Below, piece by piece: positions 1-6,574 of a stretch of 8,898 nt of DNA (within the stretch, counting starts at the first letter, position 1; every line of letters starts with the position of its first letter). The DNA lies in the NCBI GenBank assembly GCA_025059545.1, contig JANXDJ010000057.1:1-8898 (forward strand), in the 5' to 3' direction. The notes under the pieces were generated by a model, which was given only the letters and a program-made list of their open reading frames with translations, was not told where the DNA came from and ran no database searches. This stretch comes from Archaeoglobaceae archaeon (GTDB taxonomy: Archaea; Halobacteriota; Archaeoglobi; Archaeoglobales; Archaeoglobaceae). The position numbers and the translations under genes were made by a program.

Positions 1-397
1 AAACCCTAATCCTAAAATTGTTGCCCAAAAGATCTCCGAGCCTTATTTCTCTTCTTGAATAGCCTAAAAATTCAATTTTAGCGTCCTTTATGCTTAATTT
101 CTCAATATTTTCTTTTTTAACATCGCTAATTGAAAAGAACTGCACAGTCAAAGCCCTCTTATCCTTTGTTCCAGCAAAAGAGATCCTCTTCTGGCTTATT
201 CCAAGCATCTTTGCAAGAACTCGCACAAATTTTATGGTTTCCCAGTTCTTCTTCTCAACTCTTAAGATCGCAAAATTACCATCTTCAGCCAAATTTAGCT
301 CGAGAATTTCCTCTACATAAAAATCCTCCGCTTCTCTCTTTATCTCTCCCCCCATTGGCGGAGTTTTTGTTATGTAGCCTTTGATCCCAAGATCCAC
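1..397 (-). CDS. truD: tRNA pseudouridine synthase TruD, N-terminal part (runs off left edge)
   Basis: TruD converts uridine 13 of tRNAs to pseudouridine. About 132 residues are visible; the rest of the catalytic domain and the TRUD insertion lie beyond base 1. From the GTG at 397 the N-terminus reads VDLGIKGYITKTPPMGGEIK, then EDFYVEEI at residues 24-31, the usual opening of archaeal TruD. The family signature FAGTKDKRALTVQ lies at about 74-86; its Asp (about residue 79) is the expected catalytic nucleophile, matching Asp80 of the E. coli enzyme by family knowledge. The GTG lies about 25 nt from the centre of a TTTAAA box and has no Shine-Dalgarno, so a leaderless start fits. An in-frame ATG at 442-440 would add 15 residues of low-complexity sequence and cannot be excluded. 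It is divergent from the HD-domain gene. The family call is firm and the start moderately so. Confidence 0.9.
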   Translation of the reverse strand, partial: MDLGIKGYITKTPPMGGEIKREAEDFYVEEILELNLAEDGNFAILRVEKKNWETIKFVRVLAKMLGISQKRISFAGTKDKRALTVQFFSISDVKKENIEKLSIKDAKIEFLGYSRREIRLGDLLGNNFRIRV

Positions 398-414
398 AGC
401 TGAATTTGCGGAAG

Positions 415-425
415 CTTTTTTTAAA
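415..425. promoter_or_regulatory. Shared TATA box for truD (-) and the HD gene (+)
   Basis: A run of seven T followed by AAA gives a self-complementary TTTAAA at 420-425. Read on the minus strand it is TTTAAAAA, about 25 nt before the truD GTG. Read on the plus strand the same region ends about 20-25 nt before the HD-gene GTG at 444. No other TATA-like sequence lies in the 46-base gap, and neither start has a Shine-Dalgarno. Inference: one box may serve both directions and give leaderless or nearly leaderless mRNAs. The plus-strand spacing is a little short. Confidence 0.5.
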
Positions 426-443
426 CCTTGTCCAAATCTCATC

Positions 444-1589
444 GTGGAGAAGACGATCCAAGATCCTGTGCACGGTTTGATAAAGTTGGAAGATTGGCAG
501 ATCTCGATCATCGACACTCCACAGTTTCAAAGACTCAGAAGGATTAAACAGCTGGGATTTGCAAATCTCGTTTATCCCGGAGCGAATCATACGAGATTTG
601 AGCACAGCCTTGGAACTATGCATTTGGCTGGGATCTTAGCTAAAAAGCTCGATTTGGGGGAAGAAGTGATCGCTTCAGCTTTATTGCACGACATCTCTCA
701 TCCACCATTTTCTCACAGCGGAGAAGGAATTCTGAAAGCGTATGGCAAAGAGCATGAAAACATCGAGTTTGCCATAAGGGGAGAACTTAAAGATGTTTTA
801 GAAGACTTGGGATTCAACTTGAGGAGAATATCGGAACTTGTAAGTGGAAAGAAAGAGTCCATAGTTAGCGGAGACATTGACGTGGACAGAATGGACTACC
901 TCGTTCGAGATTCGCATTACACCGGCGTTGCTTATGGGATCTTTGACATTTCGAGGCTTATTGACAAGATCAAGTTTATAGATCGTTTGATCGTTGAAGA
1001 AGGAGGAATAAAGGCTGCCGAATCTTTGCTCATTTCGAGATTCATGATGTATCCTGCGGTTTACTTCCACCATGTTTGCAGAATAGCGAGCAAGATGTTT
1101 GAGAGAGCGATGGAAAGAGTTTTGGAAGCAGGTTTTGATCCAAAAAAGCTATTCGAGATCGATGACTGCATTGCGATGGAGCTAATTAAAATCCACGATC
1201 CCGAGTTCTACGAGTTTCTCCAAAACAGGAGACTTTTCAAGAGAGCGGTGTATGTTGGAAGAGAAAGCTTGGATCTAAAGGAGATCATGAAACTAAACGA
1301 AGGGAGAATAGAGGAAAAGATCGCTGAAAATGCGGGAATAGACAGAAAATATGTTATCGTCGACATACCGCCTTTAGAGGATGTAAGGGAATTCAGAGTT
1401 CGCGTCGAAATTGGAGGAAAAATAGAGAAGCTGGAAAACGTCTCCAAGCTTGTGAGAGCACTAAAGGATTCTTGGATAGACAACTGGCGTTTTGGTATTT
1501 ATACAAAGAGGGAATTTGTTGAAAAAGTAAAAAGATCTGCTATAGAAATTCTTGGGATCGAGAAAACGACTCAAACTTCTCTTTTTTAA
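444..1589 (+). CDS. HD-domain phosphohydrolase, SAMHD1/dGTPase-like family
   Basis: Predicted metal-dependent phosphohydrolase, probably on nucleotides or dNTPs; the exact substrate is unknown for most archaeal members. About 381 residues from the GTG at 444. The N-terminus has the family signature IQDPVHGLIKLEDW followed by IDTPQFQRLRRIKQLG. The metal-binding HD residues are visible: His in RFEHSLG (about residue 54), the His-Asp pair in ALLHDISHPPF (about 82-83), and the distal Asp in DIDVDRMDYLVRD (about 148), matching H167, H206/D207 and D311 of human SAMHD1 by family knowledge. The C-terminal third is variable, Lys/Glu rich and has no recognised domain. I chose GTG 444 because the conserved motif begins right after it. 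A TTG at 381 would add 21 unrelated residues and overlap truD. The stop overlaps the stop of the convergent nucleotidyltransferase gene. Cytosolic. Confidence 0.9.
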   Translation: MEKTIQDPVHGLIKLEDWQISIIDTPQFQRLRRIKQLGFANLVYPGANHTRFEHSLGTMHLAGILAKKLDLGEEVIASALLHDISHPPFSHSGEGILKAYGKEHENIEFAIRGELKDVLEDLGFNLRRISELVSGKKESIVSGDIDVDRMDYLVRDSHYTGVAYGIFDISRLIDKIKFIDRLIVEEGGIKAAESLLISRFMMYPAVYFHHVCRIASKMFERAMERVLEAGFDPKKLFEIDDCIAMELIKIHDPEFYEFLQNRRLFKRAVYVGRESLDLKEIMKLNEGRIEEKIAENAGIDRKYVIVDIPPLEDVREFRVRVEIGGKIEKLENVSKLVRALKDSWIDNWRFGIYTKREFVEKVKRSAIEILGIEKTTQTSLF

Positions 1590-1590
1590 T
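1575..1590 (+). terminator. T-run over the end of the HD gene
   Basis: A pyrimidine-rich stretch ending in six T (1582-1587) runs into the TAA stop. Archaeal RNA polymerase can terminate on oligo-T tracts without a hairpin. Because the next gene is convergent and overlaps, termination would have to occur at or within its 3' end. Weak evidence. Confidence 0.3.
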
Positions 1591-2263
1591 CTAAAATTCT
1601 TCTCTTAATCGCAGGATTTTTGGAGATCAGCTCCTTAAGTGCAGACTCGAAGCTTTCCTCAATGGGAATTTTCTCACATACATAAATTCCAGTTCTTCCT
1701 ACCTCCCTTCTTCTACTAAGAATTCTTATTCTCTCAAGGACTATGTCGATAGAGACTCCGAGGAGCTTTGCAACAACACTTGGATGCATTTCGCTCAAAG
1801 GGATCTCTTTATGTCCCTTCTCATTTGGCAATATTAAAAAAAGCCTTTTATCAACTCCCGGAACTCTAAGATCTCTCAAAAGCTCCTCATAGTTAATACA
1901 ACCCCCGAATCTGTAAAAATCGAGCTCTCTTTCTTTCATCTTCACAAGTGGAAAGCTAACCGTTGTCAAATCATCGATCACAAATTCTCCCTTGATCGCA
2001 TAATTCGGCGTCGCTTGGACGATCCTCTTCTCAACAAAATCGATCCCCTCTAAGGCTAATTCAATCTTGAATGAGGGGATTTGCTGGGGAATAAATAGAT
2101 CCACGTCGCTCTTAGCATTCACGTCTCCTCTTGCGATACTCCCATAGGCGACGCTTTGCAATCCAAAGCTTTCTAAGATCTCCATCAATTCTTTGGCTCT
2201 CTTCCTTTTTTCCCTAAGGATCCTGAAATTCTCTTCATTGTATTCTATTTCTACACCGCTCAT
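1586..2263 (-). CDS. Nucleotidyltransferase (Pol beta/MNT-type fold) with probable C-terminal wHTH
   Basis: 225-residue protein with the minimal nucleotidyltransferase signature: Gly-Ser in AYGSIARGDV (residues 39-48), then SDVDLFI (52-58) carrying the two metal-binding Asp residues (53 and 55). Acidic residues at 98-99 on a later strand could supply the third carboxylate. The N-terminal helix is strongly Lys/Arg/Glu rich. From about 159 to 190, a HPSVVAKLLGVS segment followed by a basic stretch (ILSRRREVGR) resembles a helix-turn-helix, so binding of a nucleic acid or partner is possible. The target is unknown; family members modify proteins, RNA or small molecules, and some act as toxin-antitoxin partners, but no HEPN partner is adjacent here. 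ATG 2263 overlaps the cutA stop as ATGA, so the gene is translationally coupled, last in the MBF1-cutA operon. The enzyme fold is secure; the role is not. Confidence 0.8.
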   Translation of the reverse strand: MSGVEIEYNEENFRILREKRKRAKELMEILESFGLQSVAYGSIARGDVNAKSDVDLFIPQQIPSFKIELALEGIDFVEKRIVQATPNYAIKGEFVIDDLTTVSFPLVKMKERELDFYRFGGCINYEELLRDLRVPGVDKRLFLILPNEKGHKEIPLSEMHPSVVAKLLGVSIDIVLERIRILSRRREVGRTGIYVCEKIPIEESFESALKELISKNPAIKRRILD

Positions 2264-2574
2264 TCAACCGTTTTATCGATCCAGTCAAGAAACTCCCTTA
2301 AGCCCTTATCAATCGGGAAAGAGCAGATACAGGGAGTAGTGTAGCTGTGGAGTTTCTTTATCTCATCCCTGATCTCAGAGAACTTTTCATTCTTAGTTTT
2401 TAGAATCATTCCATATTCTTCTGCAATCTCAATTTTACCCTCCCACCAGAAGTAAGACTTTATTGGAAAAATGTTAACGCATGCAACGAGCTTTTTTTCG
2501 AGCAAATACTTTGCAATTTTTTCAGCTTCCTCTTTGGAGCTTGTAGTCACGTAAATAAAGCTGAACATTGCCAT
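2260..2574 (-). CDS. cutA: CutA family protein (divalent-ion tolerance, PII-like trimer)
   Basis: About 104 residues, the usual size of CutA, a small ferredoxin-fold protein that forms PII-like trimers in the cytosol. It is named for copper tolerance in E. coli, but its physiological role is unsettled. Diagnostic motifs are visible: FIYVTTSSKEEAEKIA near the N-terminus, KKLVACVNIF, SYFWWEGKI, a Lys-Thr pair, and LHSYTTPCI, the counterpart of the HPYEVPEI loop in bacterial CutA. The start is a choice among GTG 2583 (overlapping the MBF1 stop as GTGA), ATG 2574 and ATG 2568. I prefer 2574 because AGTGAT lies 4-5 nt upstream, the same spacing as the strong RBSs of MBF1 and hemB. It is the middle gene of the MBF1-cutA-nucleotidyltransferase operon. 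Confidence 0.9.
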   Translation of the reverse strand: MAMFSFIYVTTSSKEEAEKIAKYLLEKKLVACVNIFPIKSYFWWEGKIEIAEEYGMILKTKNEKFSEIRDEIKKLHSYTTPCICSFPIDKGLREFLDWIDKTVE

Positions 2575-2579
2575 AAAAA

Positions 2580-3047
2580 TCACTTTTCTTTTTTCTTCAG
2601 CACGACAACGTCTCCCAATGTTGGAGTCATAGATGACCTCTTCTCGAGCTTAACAACAGGAACGCTCTCCTTTAACTTTATTCCAAAAAGCTTCTCAAGC
2701 TTTGCCACAACTTCTGGATCGGGTGTGATCTCCGCATTCTCTATCTTCTTAATTAGGGACTCCTTTTCCTGAATTTTCTTGGCAAGCTGTTCTTGGCTCC
2801 AACCCCTCTTTTCCCTCTCTTGCCTTATGATCTGATTGTAGTTATCCAAAAGTTCATCCTTAAATTCGATGTCTGTGCTAACTTTCTTTTTCTTTATAAC
2901 TACTCTCTTAGCCCCCGATTGCGAGGCTGTGGAGACTTTTTCACTCCCATATTTCTTACAAGTAGAACAAACAGTCAATTCAGTCCCTTCGACTATTATT
3001 TTTACCCCAGGACCCTTTAGCTCTTTTCCACAAATTTCACAATTCAT
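2580..3047 (-). CDS. Multiprotein bridging factor 1 (zinc ribbon + Cro/C1-type HTH)
   Basis: 155-residue archaeal MBF1 homologue. In eukaryotes MBF1 bridges activators and TBP; archaeal MBF1 has been linked to ribosomes and translation rather than clearly to transcription. The zinc ribbon has Cys 3, 6, 27 and 30 (MNCEICGKEL and TVCSTCKKYG). A basic linker (RVVIKKKKV) follows, then a Cro/C1-type HTH from about 70 to 126 (IRQEREKRGWSQEQLAKKI, SLIKKIENAEITP) and the conserved tail TLGDVVVLKKKEK. Start ATG 3047 is preferred over an ORF start 24 bases upstream because GGTGATC, a perfect match to the expected anti-SD, ends just before it, and the zinc ribbon begins at residue 1. It heads the minus-strand operon with cutA and is divergent from pan across about 76 bases. 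Confidence 0.93.
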   Translation of the reverse strand: MNCEICGKELKGPGVKIIVEGTELTVCSTCKKYGSEKVSTASQSGAKRVVIKKKKVSTDIEFKDELLDNYNQIIRQEREKRGWSQEQLAKKIQEKESLIKKIENAEITPDPEVVAKLEKLFGIKLKESVPVVKLEKRSSMTPTLGDVVVLKKKEK

Positions 3048-3049
3048 AC

Positions 3050-3056
3050 GATCACC
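3050..3056 (-). promoter_or_regulatory. Ribosome binding site of MBF1 (GGTGATC)
   Basis: On the minus strand GGTGATC precedes the ATG at 3047, with 4 bases between GGTGA and ATG. It matches the 3' end expected of archaeal 16S rRNA and fixes the MBF1 start. Confidence 0.75.
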
Positions 3057-3083
3057 AATCAATAAGTTCATATAGTTGAAGAG

Positions 3084-3097
3084 ATATATATTTATTT
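3084..3097. promoter_or_regulatory. Shared A/T box of the divergent MBF1 / pan promoters
   Basis: ATATATATTTATTT is the only strong TATA-like stretch in the 76-base divergent gap. Measured from about 3088-3090, the pan ATG is about 35 nt away and the MBF1 ATG about 42 nt. A transcription start some 25 nt from the box leaves about 10-17 nt of leader on each side, just enough for the visible Shine-Dalgarno sequences. A weaker TATATGAA-like box on the minus strand near 3068-3075 is the alternative for MBF1. Confidence 0.5.
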
Positions 3098-3102
3098 GGA
3101 GG

Positions 3103-3112
3103 CTTCCGGAAG
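3103..3112. promoter_or_regulatory. 10-bp palindrome CTTCCGGAAG between TATA and RBS of pan
   Basis: A perfect 10-bp palindrome lies between the shared TATA box and the pan ribosome binding site, roughly where transcription of pan should begin, a common place for archaeal repressor sites. It is part of a 13-base segment (3097-3109) whose reverse complement recurs immediately after the pan stop codon (4318-4330). Short palindromes occur by chance, so this is a candidate only. Confidence 0.3.
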
Positions 3113-3118
3113 AGGTAG
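3111..3118 (+). promoter_or_regulatory. Ribosome binding site of pan
   Basis: AGAGGTAG followed by GTGGA precedes the ATG at 3124; the GAGGT core has about the same spacing as the other SD sites in the window. It supports 3124 rather than the in-frame ATG at 3076, which lies within the promoter region. Confidence 0.6.
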
Positions 3119-3123
3119 GTGGA

Positions 3124-4317
3124 ATGTCAGAAGACCTGAGCTATCCGATGGATAAGCTTAAGAAGCTTGAAGAGGAATATTATAAGCTTAGAGAGGTATG
3201 TAGAAGACTTGAGGATGAGAAAAGATTTATCGAAAGCGAAAGATTGAGATATGAAAGAGAAGTTAGAAGACTAAGAAGTGAGATTGAGCGTTTAAGATCA
3301 CCTCCTTTACTCGTTGGAGTTGTCTCGGATGTTCTTGAAGATGGAAGAGTAGTCGTTAGAAGCTCAACTGGACCAAAATTTGTTGTTTACGCATCACAAT
3401 ATATTGCTCCAGATGAGTTAAAACCCGGGACAAGGGTTGCTTTAAATCAGCAAACCCTTGCTGTGGTTAACATCTTGCCCTCCTCTAAAGATCCGATGGT
3501 ATGTGGTTTTGAAATTGAAGAAAGACCAGATGTGACATATTCAGATATAGGAGGCTTGAACCAGCAAATTGAAGAAATAAAAGAAGCTGTTGAGTTGCCA
3601 ATGCTGAAACCAGAGCTTTTTAAAGAAGTGGGGATTGAACCACCAAAAGGAGTTCTGCTATATGGTCCTCCTGGAACGGGGAAAACGTTGCTTGCAAAGG
3701 CGGTTGCAAATCAAACTAAAGCGACGTTTATAAGGGTCGTTGGAAGCGAATTCGTGCAAAAGTTCATAGGTGAGGGAGCAAGACTTGTCAGAGAAGTATT
3801 CCAGCTTGCAAAAGAAAAAGCTCCTTCAATAATCTTCATCGACGAGCTCGATGCCATTGCTGCTAAGAGAACAAGTAGCGATACAAGTGGAGACAGAGAA
3901 GTCCAAAGAACTATGATGCAGTTGCTCGCTGAGCTTGACGGCTTTGATTCACGAGGGGATGTTAAAGTAATTGGAGCTACTAACCGCATCGACATCCTTG
4001 ATCCAGCGATACTTCGCCCGGGTAGATTCGACAGAATAATAGAGGTTCCAATGCCGAGCTATGAAGGCAGAATACAGATCTTCAAGATCCACTCAAAGAA
4101 AATGAAACTCGCCGAGGACGTAGATTTCAACGAGCTTTCAAGAATAACAGAAGGAGCAAGCGGAGCGGACATAAAGGCGATCTGCACGGAAGCGGGAATG
4201 TTCGCAATACGTGAAGAGAGACTAAAAGTCACCATGAGCGACTTTACAAGAGCGATAGAGAAGGTTCTGAGAAAAGCTTCGCCAATTCCAGATCTCAAGG
4301 GAGTCATGTTTGTTTAG
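3124..4317 (+). CDS. pan: Proteasome-activating nucleotidase PAN (AAA+ ATPase)
   Basis: PAN is the hexameric archaeal ATPase that unfolds proteins and feeds them into the 20S proteasome, homologous to eukaryotic Rpt1-6. About 397 residues. Order: N-terminal coiled coil (about 9-58, heptads rich in Leu/Arg/Glu) ending at a Pro-Pro pair (about 60-61), an OB-fold domain (about 62-130), then the AAA+ module. This has Walker A GPPGTGKT (181-188), the aromatic-hydrophobic pore loop in KFIGEG (213-218), Walker [10 protein letters not shown] (236-244), sensor-1 Asn in GATNRID (about 287), and the second region of homology with arginine fingers in LRPGRFDR (297-304). The C-terminus is GVMFV: where the gate-opening HbYX tail has Tyr, this protein has Phe. 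Start 3124 is chosen on the RBS and on where the coiled coil begins. hemA follows 55 bases downstream with no obvious promoter between. The identification is secure. Confidence 0.97.
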   Translation: MSEDLSYPMDKLKKLEEEYYKLREVCRRLEDEKRFIESERLRYEREVRRLRSEIERLRSPPLLVGVVSDVLEDGRVVVRSSTGPKFVVYASQYIAPDELKPGTRVALNQQTLAVVNILPSSKDPMVCGFEIEERPDVTYSDIGGLNQQIEEIKEAVELPMLKPELFKEVGIEPPKGVLLYGPPGTGKTLLAKAVANQTKATFIRVVGSEFVQKFIGEGARLVREVFQLAKEKAPSIIFIDELDAIAAKRTSSDTSGDREVQRTMMQLLAELDGFDSRGDVKVIGATNRIDILDPAILRPGRFDRIIEVPMPSYEGRIQIFKIHSKKMKLAEDVDFNELSRITEGASGADIKAICTEAGMFAIREERLKVTMSDFTRAIEKVLRKASPIPDLKGVMFV

Positions 4318-4372
4318 CCGGAAGCCTCCACCAATTTCAAAAAGTTCAAAAGCTGAAGGGGGTAAGGTTGCT

Positions 4373-5668
4373 GTGGAACTCGGATGTTTGTCAGTGTCGC
4401 ACAAACGTGCAAAGGTTGAAGAGATCGAGAGAGTTGCAAAGGAGGAATATTTTCTACCAATTCTTTCCTCTTACCCCTTTCACGAATTCGCTTACATTAT
4501 AACTTGTAACAGATTTGAGATCTACGCAATTGGCTTTGCGATCTACGAGAATTTACTCAAACTCTCAAAGGAGCTTGAAATTGAGAAATTGGCAGAGATC
4601 CATGTTGGAGAATATTGTCTTCGCCATCTAATGCGTGTCTGCGCTGGGATAGAGTCGATGATCGTAGGAGAAAACGAGATCTTGGGGCAAGTGAGGAACT
4701 CACTTGGAAAGTGTGAAAGAAGGGGAGTTGTTGGGGAGAACCTTCAAAGAGTTTTTACCAAAGCAATTCAGGTTGGTAGCAAGATCAGGAGAGAGACTGC
4801 AATATCCAGGGGGGCTTTATCCATAGGTTCTGCTGCCGTTGTGCTCGCTGAAAGGGTTTTAGGTTCTCTGAGTGGGAAAAAAGTTCTAATCGTTGGAGCT
4901 GGCGAAATGGGTGAGCTTGTTGCTAAAGCTATTCATAGAGACGTCGAAACCATACTCATCGCAAACAGAACTTTTTCAAGAGCGGAAGCTCTTGCTAAAA
5001 GGCTTAATGGAATTGCAGTTCGGTTTGACAAATTACAAGACTATCTCAAGATCTGCGATGTCGTAATTTCTGCAACTTCAGCACCCCATATAGTGATCTC
5101 AAGGCAAGTAGTTGAGAATGCGATTAAAGAGAGAGATAAGAAGCTCGTAATAATAGACATAGCTCTTCCGAGAGACGTGGAGGATTCTGTAAGAGAGTTG
5201 AAGAATGTAGAGCTTTTTACAATAGACGATCTTAGAGCGATAAGTGAGGAGAACTTGAAAAAGAGAGAATTGGAGGTTAAAAAGGCAGAAGAAATAATTG
5301 AAAAAGAGCTTGAGCAATTTAGAATTTATCTAAAGGATCTCGAAGCTAAAAAAGCGATCAATGCGATGTATAGCCTTGCTGGAAAATTTGTCGATGAAGA
5401 AGTCGAAGAACTTTACCGAAAGCTTGCAAAATTAGGATTGAATGATGAAGTAAAACCGATGCTCAAAGCTTTTGCGATCTCACTCATAAAGAAATTTTTG
5501 AGCGAGCCAACGCTAAAGCTAAAGCTCGCTGCGAGAAACGGGGAGTCTGAGTTGATAGATGCGATTCTCAAGATCTTTGGTGATGGAAATGTTCCCGAAT
5601 CTGCGAATGAGAAGACTACGAAGGGAAAATCTGAGAGAGTTGTTTTGGGAAGCAAGGCTGAGAGTTGA
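4373..5668 (+). CDS. hemA: Glutamyl-tRNA reductase
   Basis: HemA reduces the glutamyl group of Glu-tRNA(Glu) with NADPH to glutamate-1-semialdehyde, the committed step of C5-pathway tetrapyrrole synthesis. About 431 residues. Visible: N-terminal [17 protein letters not shown]; the catalytic Cys in [11 protein letters not shown] (about residue 45); the signature [15 protein letters not shown] (94-108); the NADPH-binding [11 protein letters not shown] (about 171-181) with [12 protein letters not shown] after it; SATSAPH; and a C-terminal helical dimerisation region. GTG 4373 is preferred because the conserved start follows at once and a GGGGGTAA purine tract lies about 9 nt upstream. A TTG at 4310 would overlap pan and add 21 unlikely residues. 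The last 26 residues or so, after ILKIFGDG, are charged, not family-like, and encoded in the region that also encodes the start of hemB. Probably co-transcribed with pan and hemB. Confidence 0.95.
   Translation: MELGCLSVSHKRAKVEEIERVAKEEYFLPILSSYPFHEFAYIITCNRFEIYAIGFAIYENLLKLSKELEIEKLAEIHVGEYCLRHLMRVCAGIESMIVGENEILGQVRNSLGKCERRGVVGENLQRVFTKAIQVGSKIRRETAISRGALSIGSAAVVLAERVLGSLSGKKVLIVGAGEMGELVAKAIHRDVETILIANRTFSRAEALAKRLNGIAVRFDKLQDYLKICDVVISATSAPHIVISRQVVENAIKERDKKLVIIDIALPRDVEDSVRELKNVELFTIDDLRAISEENLKKRELEVKKAEEIIEKELEQFRIYLKDLEAKKAINAMYSLAGKFVDEEVEELYRKLAKLGLNDEVKPMLKAFAISLIKKFLSEPTLKLKLAARNGESELIDAILKIFGDGNVPESANEKTTKGKSERVVLGSKAES
5579..5583 (+). promoter_or_regulatory. Ribosome binding site of hemB inside hemA
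   Basis: GGTGA lies within the hemA coding sequence 5 nt before the ATG at 5589. This is the same spacing as for the 67-residue protein gene at 8112 and decides the hemB start against the ATGs at 5559 and 5583. Confidence 0.65.
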
Positions 5669-6548
5669 AGATCTAATAGTCCCCATATTCGTCGACGAGA
5701 CTGCGAAGGAGAAGAAGGAAATAAGTTCTATGCCCGATTATTATCGCATTCCACTTGATTTAGTCACAAAAGAAGTCGAAGAGTGCATGGATCTCGGGCT
5801 AAGATCTTTCATCCTCTTTGGAATTCCAAAGAAGAAAGATGAGATTGGGAGTGAAGCTTATAACGATCTTGGTATTGTTCAGAGAGCCACAAGAATGATC
5901 AAAGAAAGCTTTCCGAAGGCTGTTGTGATCACAGATCTCTGTCTTTGCGAATACACAACGCATGGACATTGTGGGATCGTAAGAGGCAACGAGATCTTGA
6001 ACGATGAAACACTTGAAGTTCTTGGAAAGATCGCATTGAGCCAAGCTAAAGCTGGAGCGGACATTGTAGCTCCGTCGGGAATGATGGATGGAATGGTTTC
6101 TGCAATTCGCTCCGCTTTGGATAGCGAAGGATTCACAAACACGTTGATCATGAGCTACTCCGCAAAATTTGCTTCTAATTTCTATTCGCCCTTCAGAGAG
6201 GCTGCAGAAAGTGGATATAAATTTGGGGACAGAAAAAGCTACCAAATGGATTTTCATAACAGTGATGAAGCTATGCGGGAAATTGAGCTCGACATCCTTG
6301 AGGGTGCGGACATAGTTATGGTTAAGCCTGCGTTGGCTTATCTCGACATAATTCGAAGGGCAAAGGATAGCTTTAACGTTCCACTTGTAGCATACAATGT
6401 AAGTGGAGAGTATTCGATGGTTAAGGCGAGCATGAAGATGGGTTGGCTAAGCAAAGAAATAGTTTACGAGATCCTGACAGCTATAAAGAGGGCGGGAGCG
6501 GATTTAATAATAACTTACCATGCAAAAGAGATAGCAAAGATTATCTGA
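5589..6548 (+). CDS. hemB: Porphobilinogen synthase (delta-aminolevulinic acid dehydratase), zinc type
   Basis: HemB condenses two 5-aminolevulinate molecules to porphobilinogen, the second dedicated step shown here after hemA. About 319 residues, typical length. The N-terminus [19 protein letters not shown] is the standard HemB opening. The metal site [14 protein letters not shown] holds three Cys (about 118, 120, 128), so this is the zinc-cysteine type rather than the Asp-rich magnesium type. The two active-site lysines are in [14 protein letters not shown] (about 193) and [12 protein letters not shown] (about 246, the Schiff-base Lys by family knowledge). The start is fixed by GGTGA 5 nt upstream. 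The first 80 bases overlap the 3' end of hemA in another frame, so translation is probably coupled. The gene between them in the pathway (hemL) and later genes (hemC, hemD, siroheme/Ahb genes) are not in the window. Confidence 0.96.
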   Translation: MFPNLRMRRLRRENLRELFWEARLRVEDLIVPIFVDETAKEKKEISSMPDYYRIPLDLVTKEVEECMDLGLRSFILFGIPKKKDEIGSEAYNDLGIVQRATRMIKESFPKAVVITDLCLCEYTTHGHCGIVRGNEILNDETLEVLGKIALSQAKAGADIVAPSGMMDGMVSAIRSALDSEGFTNTLIMSYSAKFASNFYSPFREAAESGYKFGDRKSYQMDFHNSDEAMREIELDILEGADIVMVKPALAYLDIIRRAKDSFNVPLVAYNVSGEYSMVKASMKMGWLSKEIVYEILTAIKRAGADLIITYHAKEIAKII

Positions 6549-6550
6549 GC

Positions 6551-6574
6551 TTAAAAATTTTAAAATTTTAAAAT
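6551..6574. terminator. Bidirectional A/T-palindromic terminator between hemB and bioY
   Basis: The short gap between the convergent hemB and bioY genes and the end of bioY consist of repeated TTTTAAAA units (TTAAAAATTTTAAAATTTTAAAAT). This gives T-runs on both strands, the usual archaeal termination signal, so one element can end both transcripts. Confidence 0.6.

Noticed and set aside
90..384. Plus-strand open frames at the left edge
   Set aside because: They are antisense to truD, whose reading frame has clear family motifs on the minus strand.
381..443. Longer HD-domain protein starting at TTG 381
   Set aside because: The extra 21 residues are not family-like and overlap truD; the conserved motif begins just after GTG 444, which a TATA box supports.
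1586..2263. Nucleotidyltransferase as antitoxin of a MNT/HEPN pair
   Set aside because: No HEPN gene is adjacent; the neighbours are cutA and the convergent HD gene, and the protein is longer than typical MNT antitoxins.
5799..6257. 152-codon minus-strand open frame within hemB
   Set aside because: It is antisense to strongly conserved HemB sequence, has no RBS or promoter, and the translation resembles no family.
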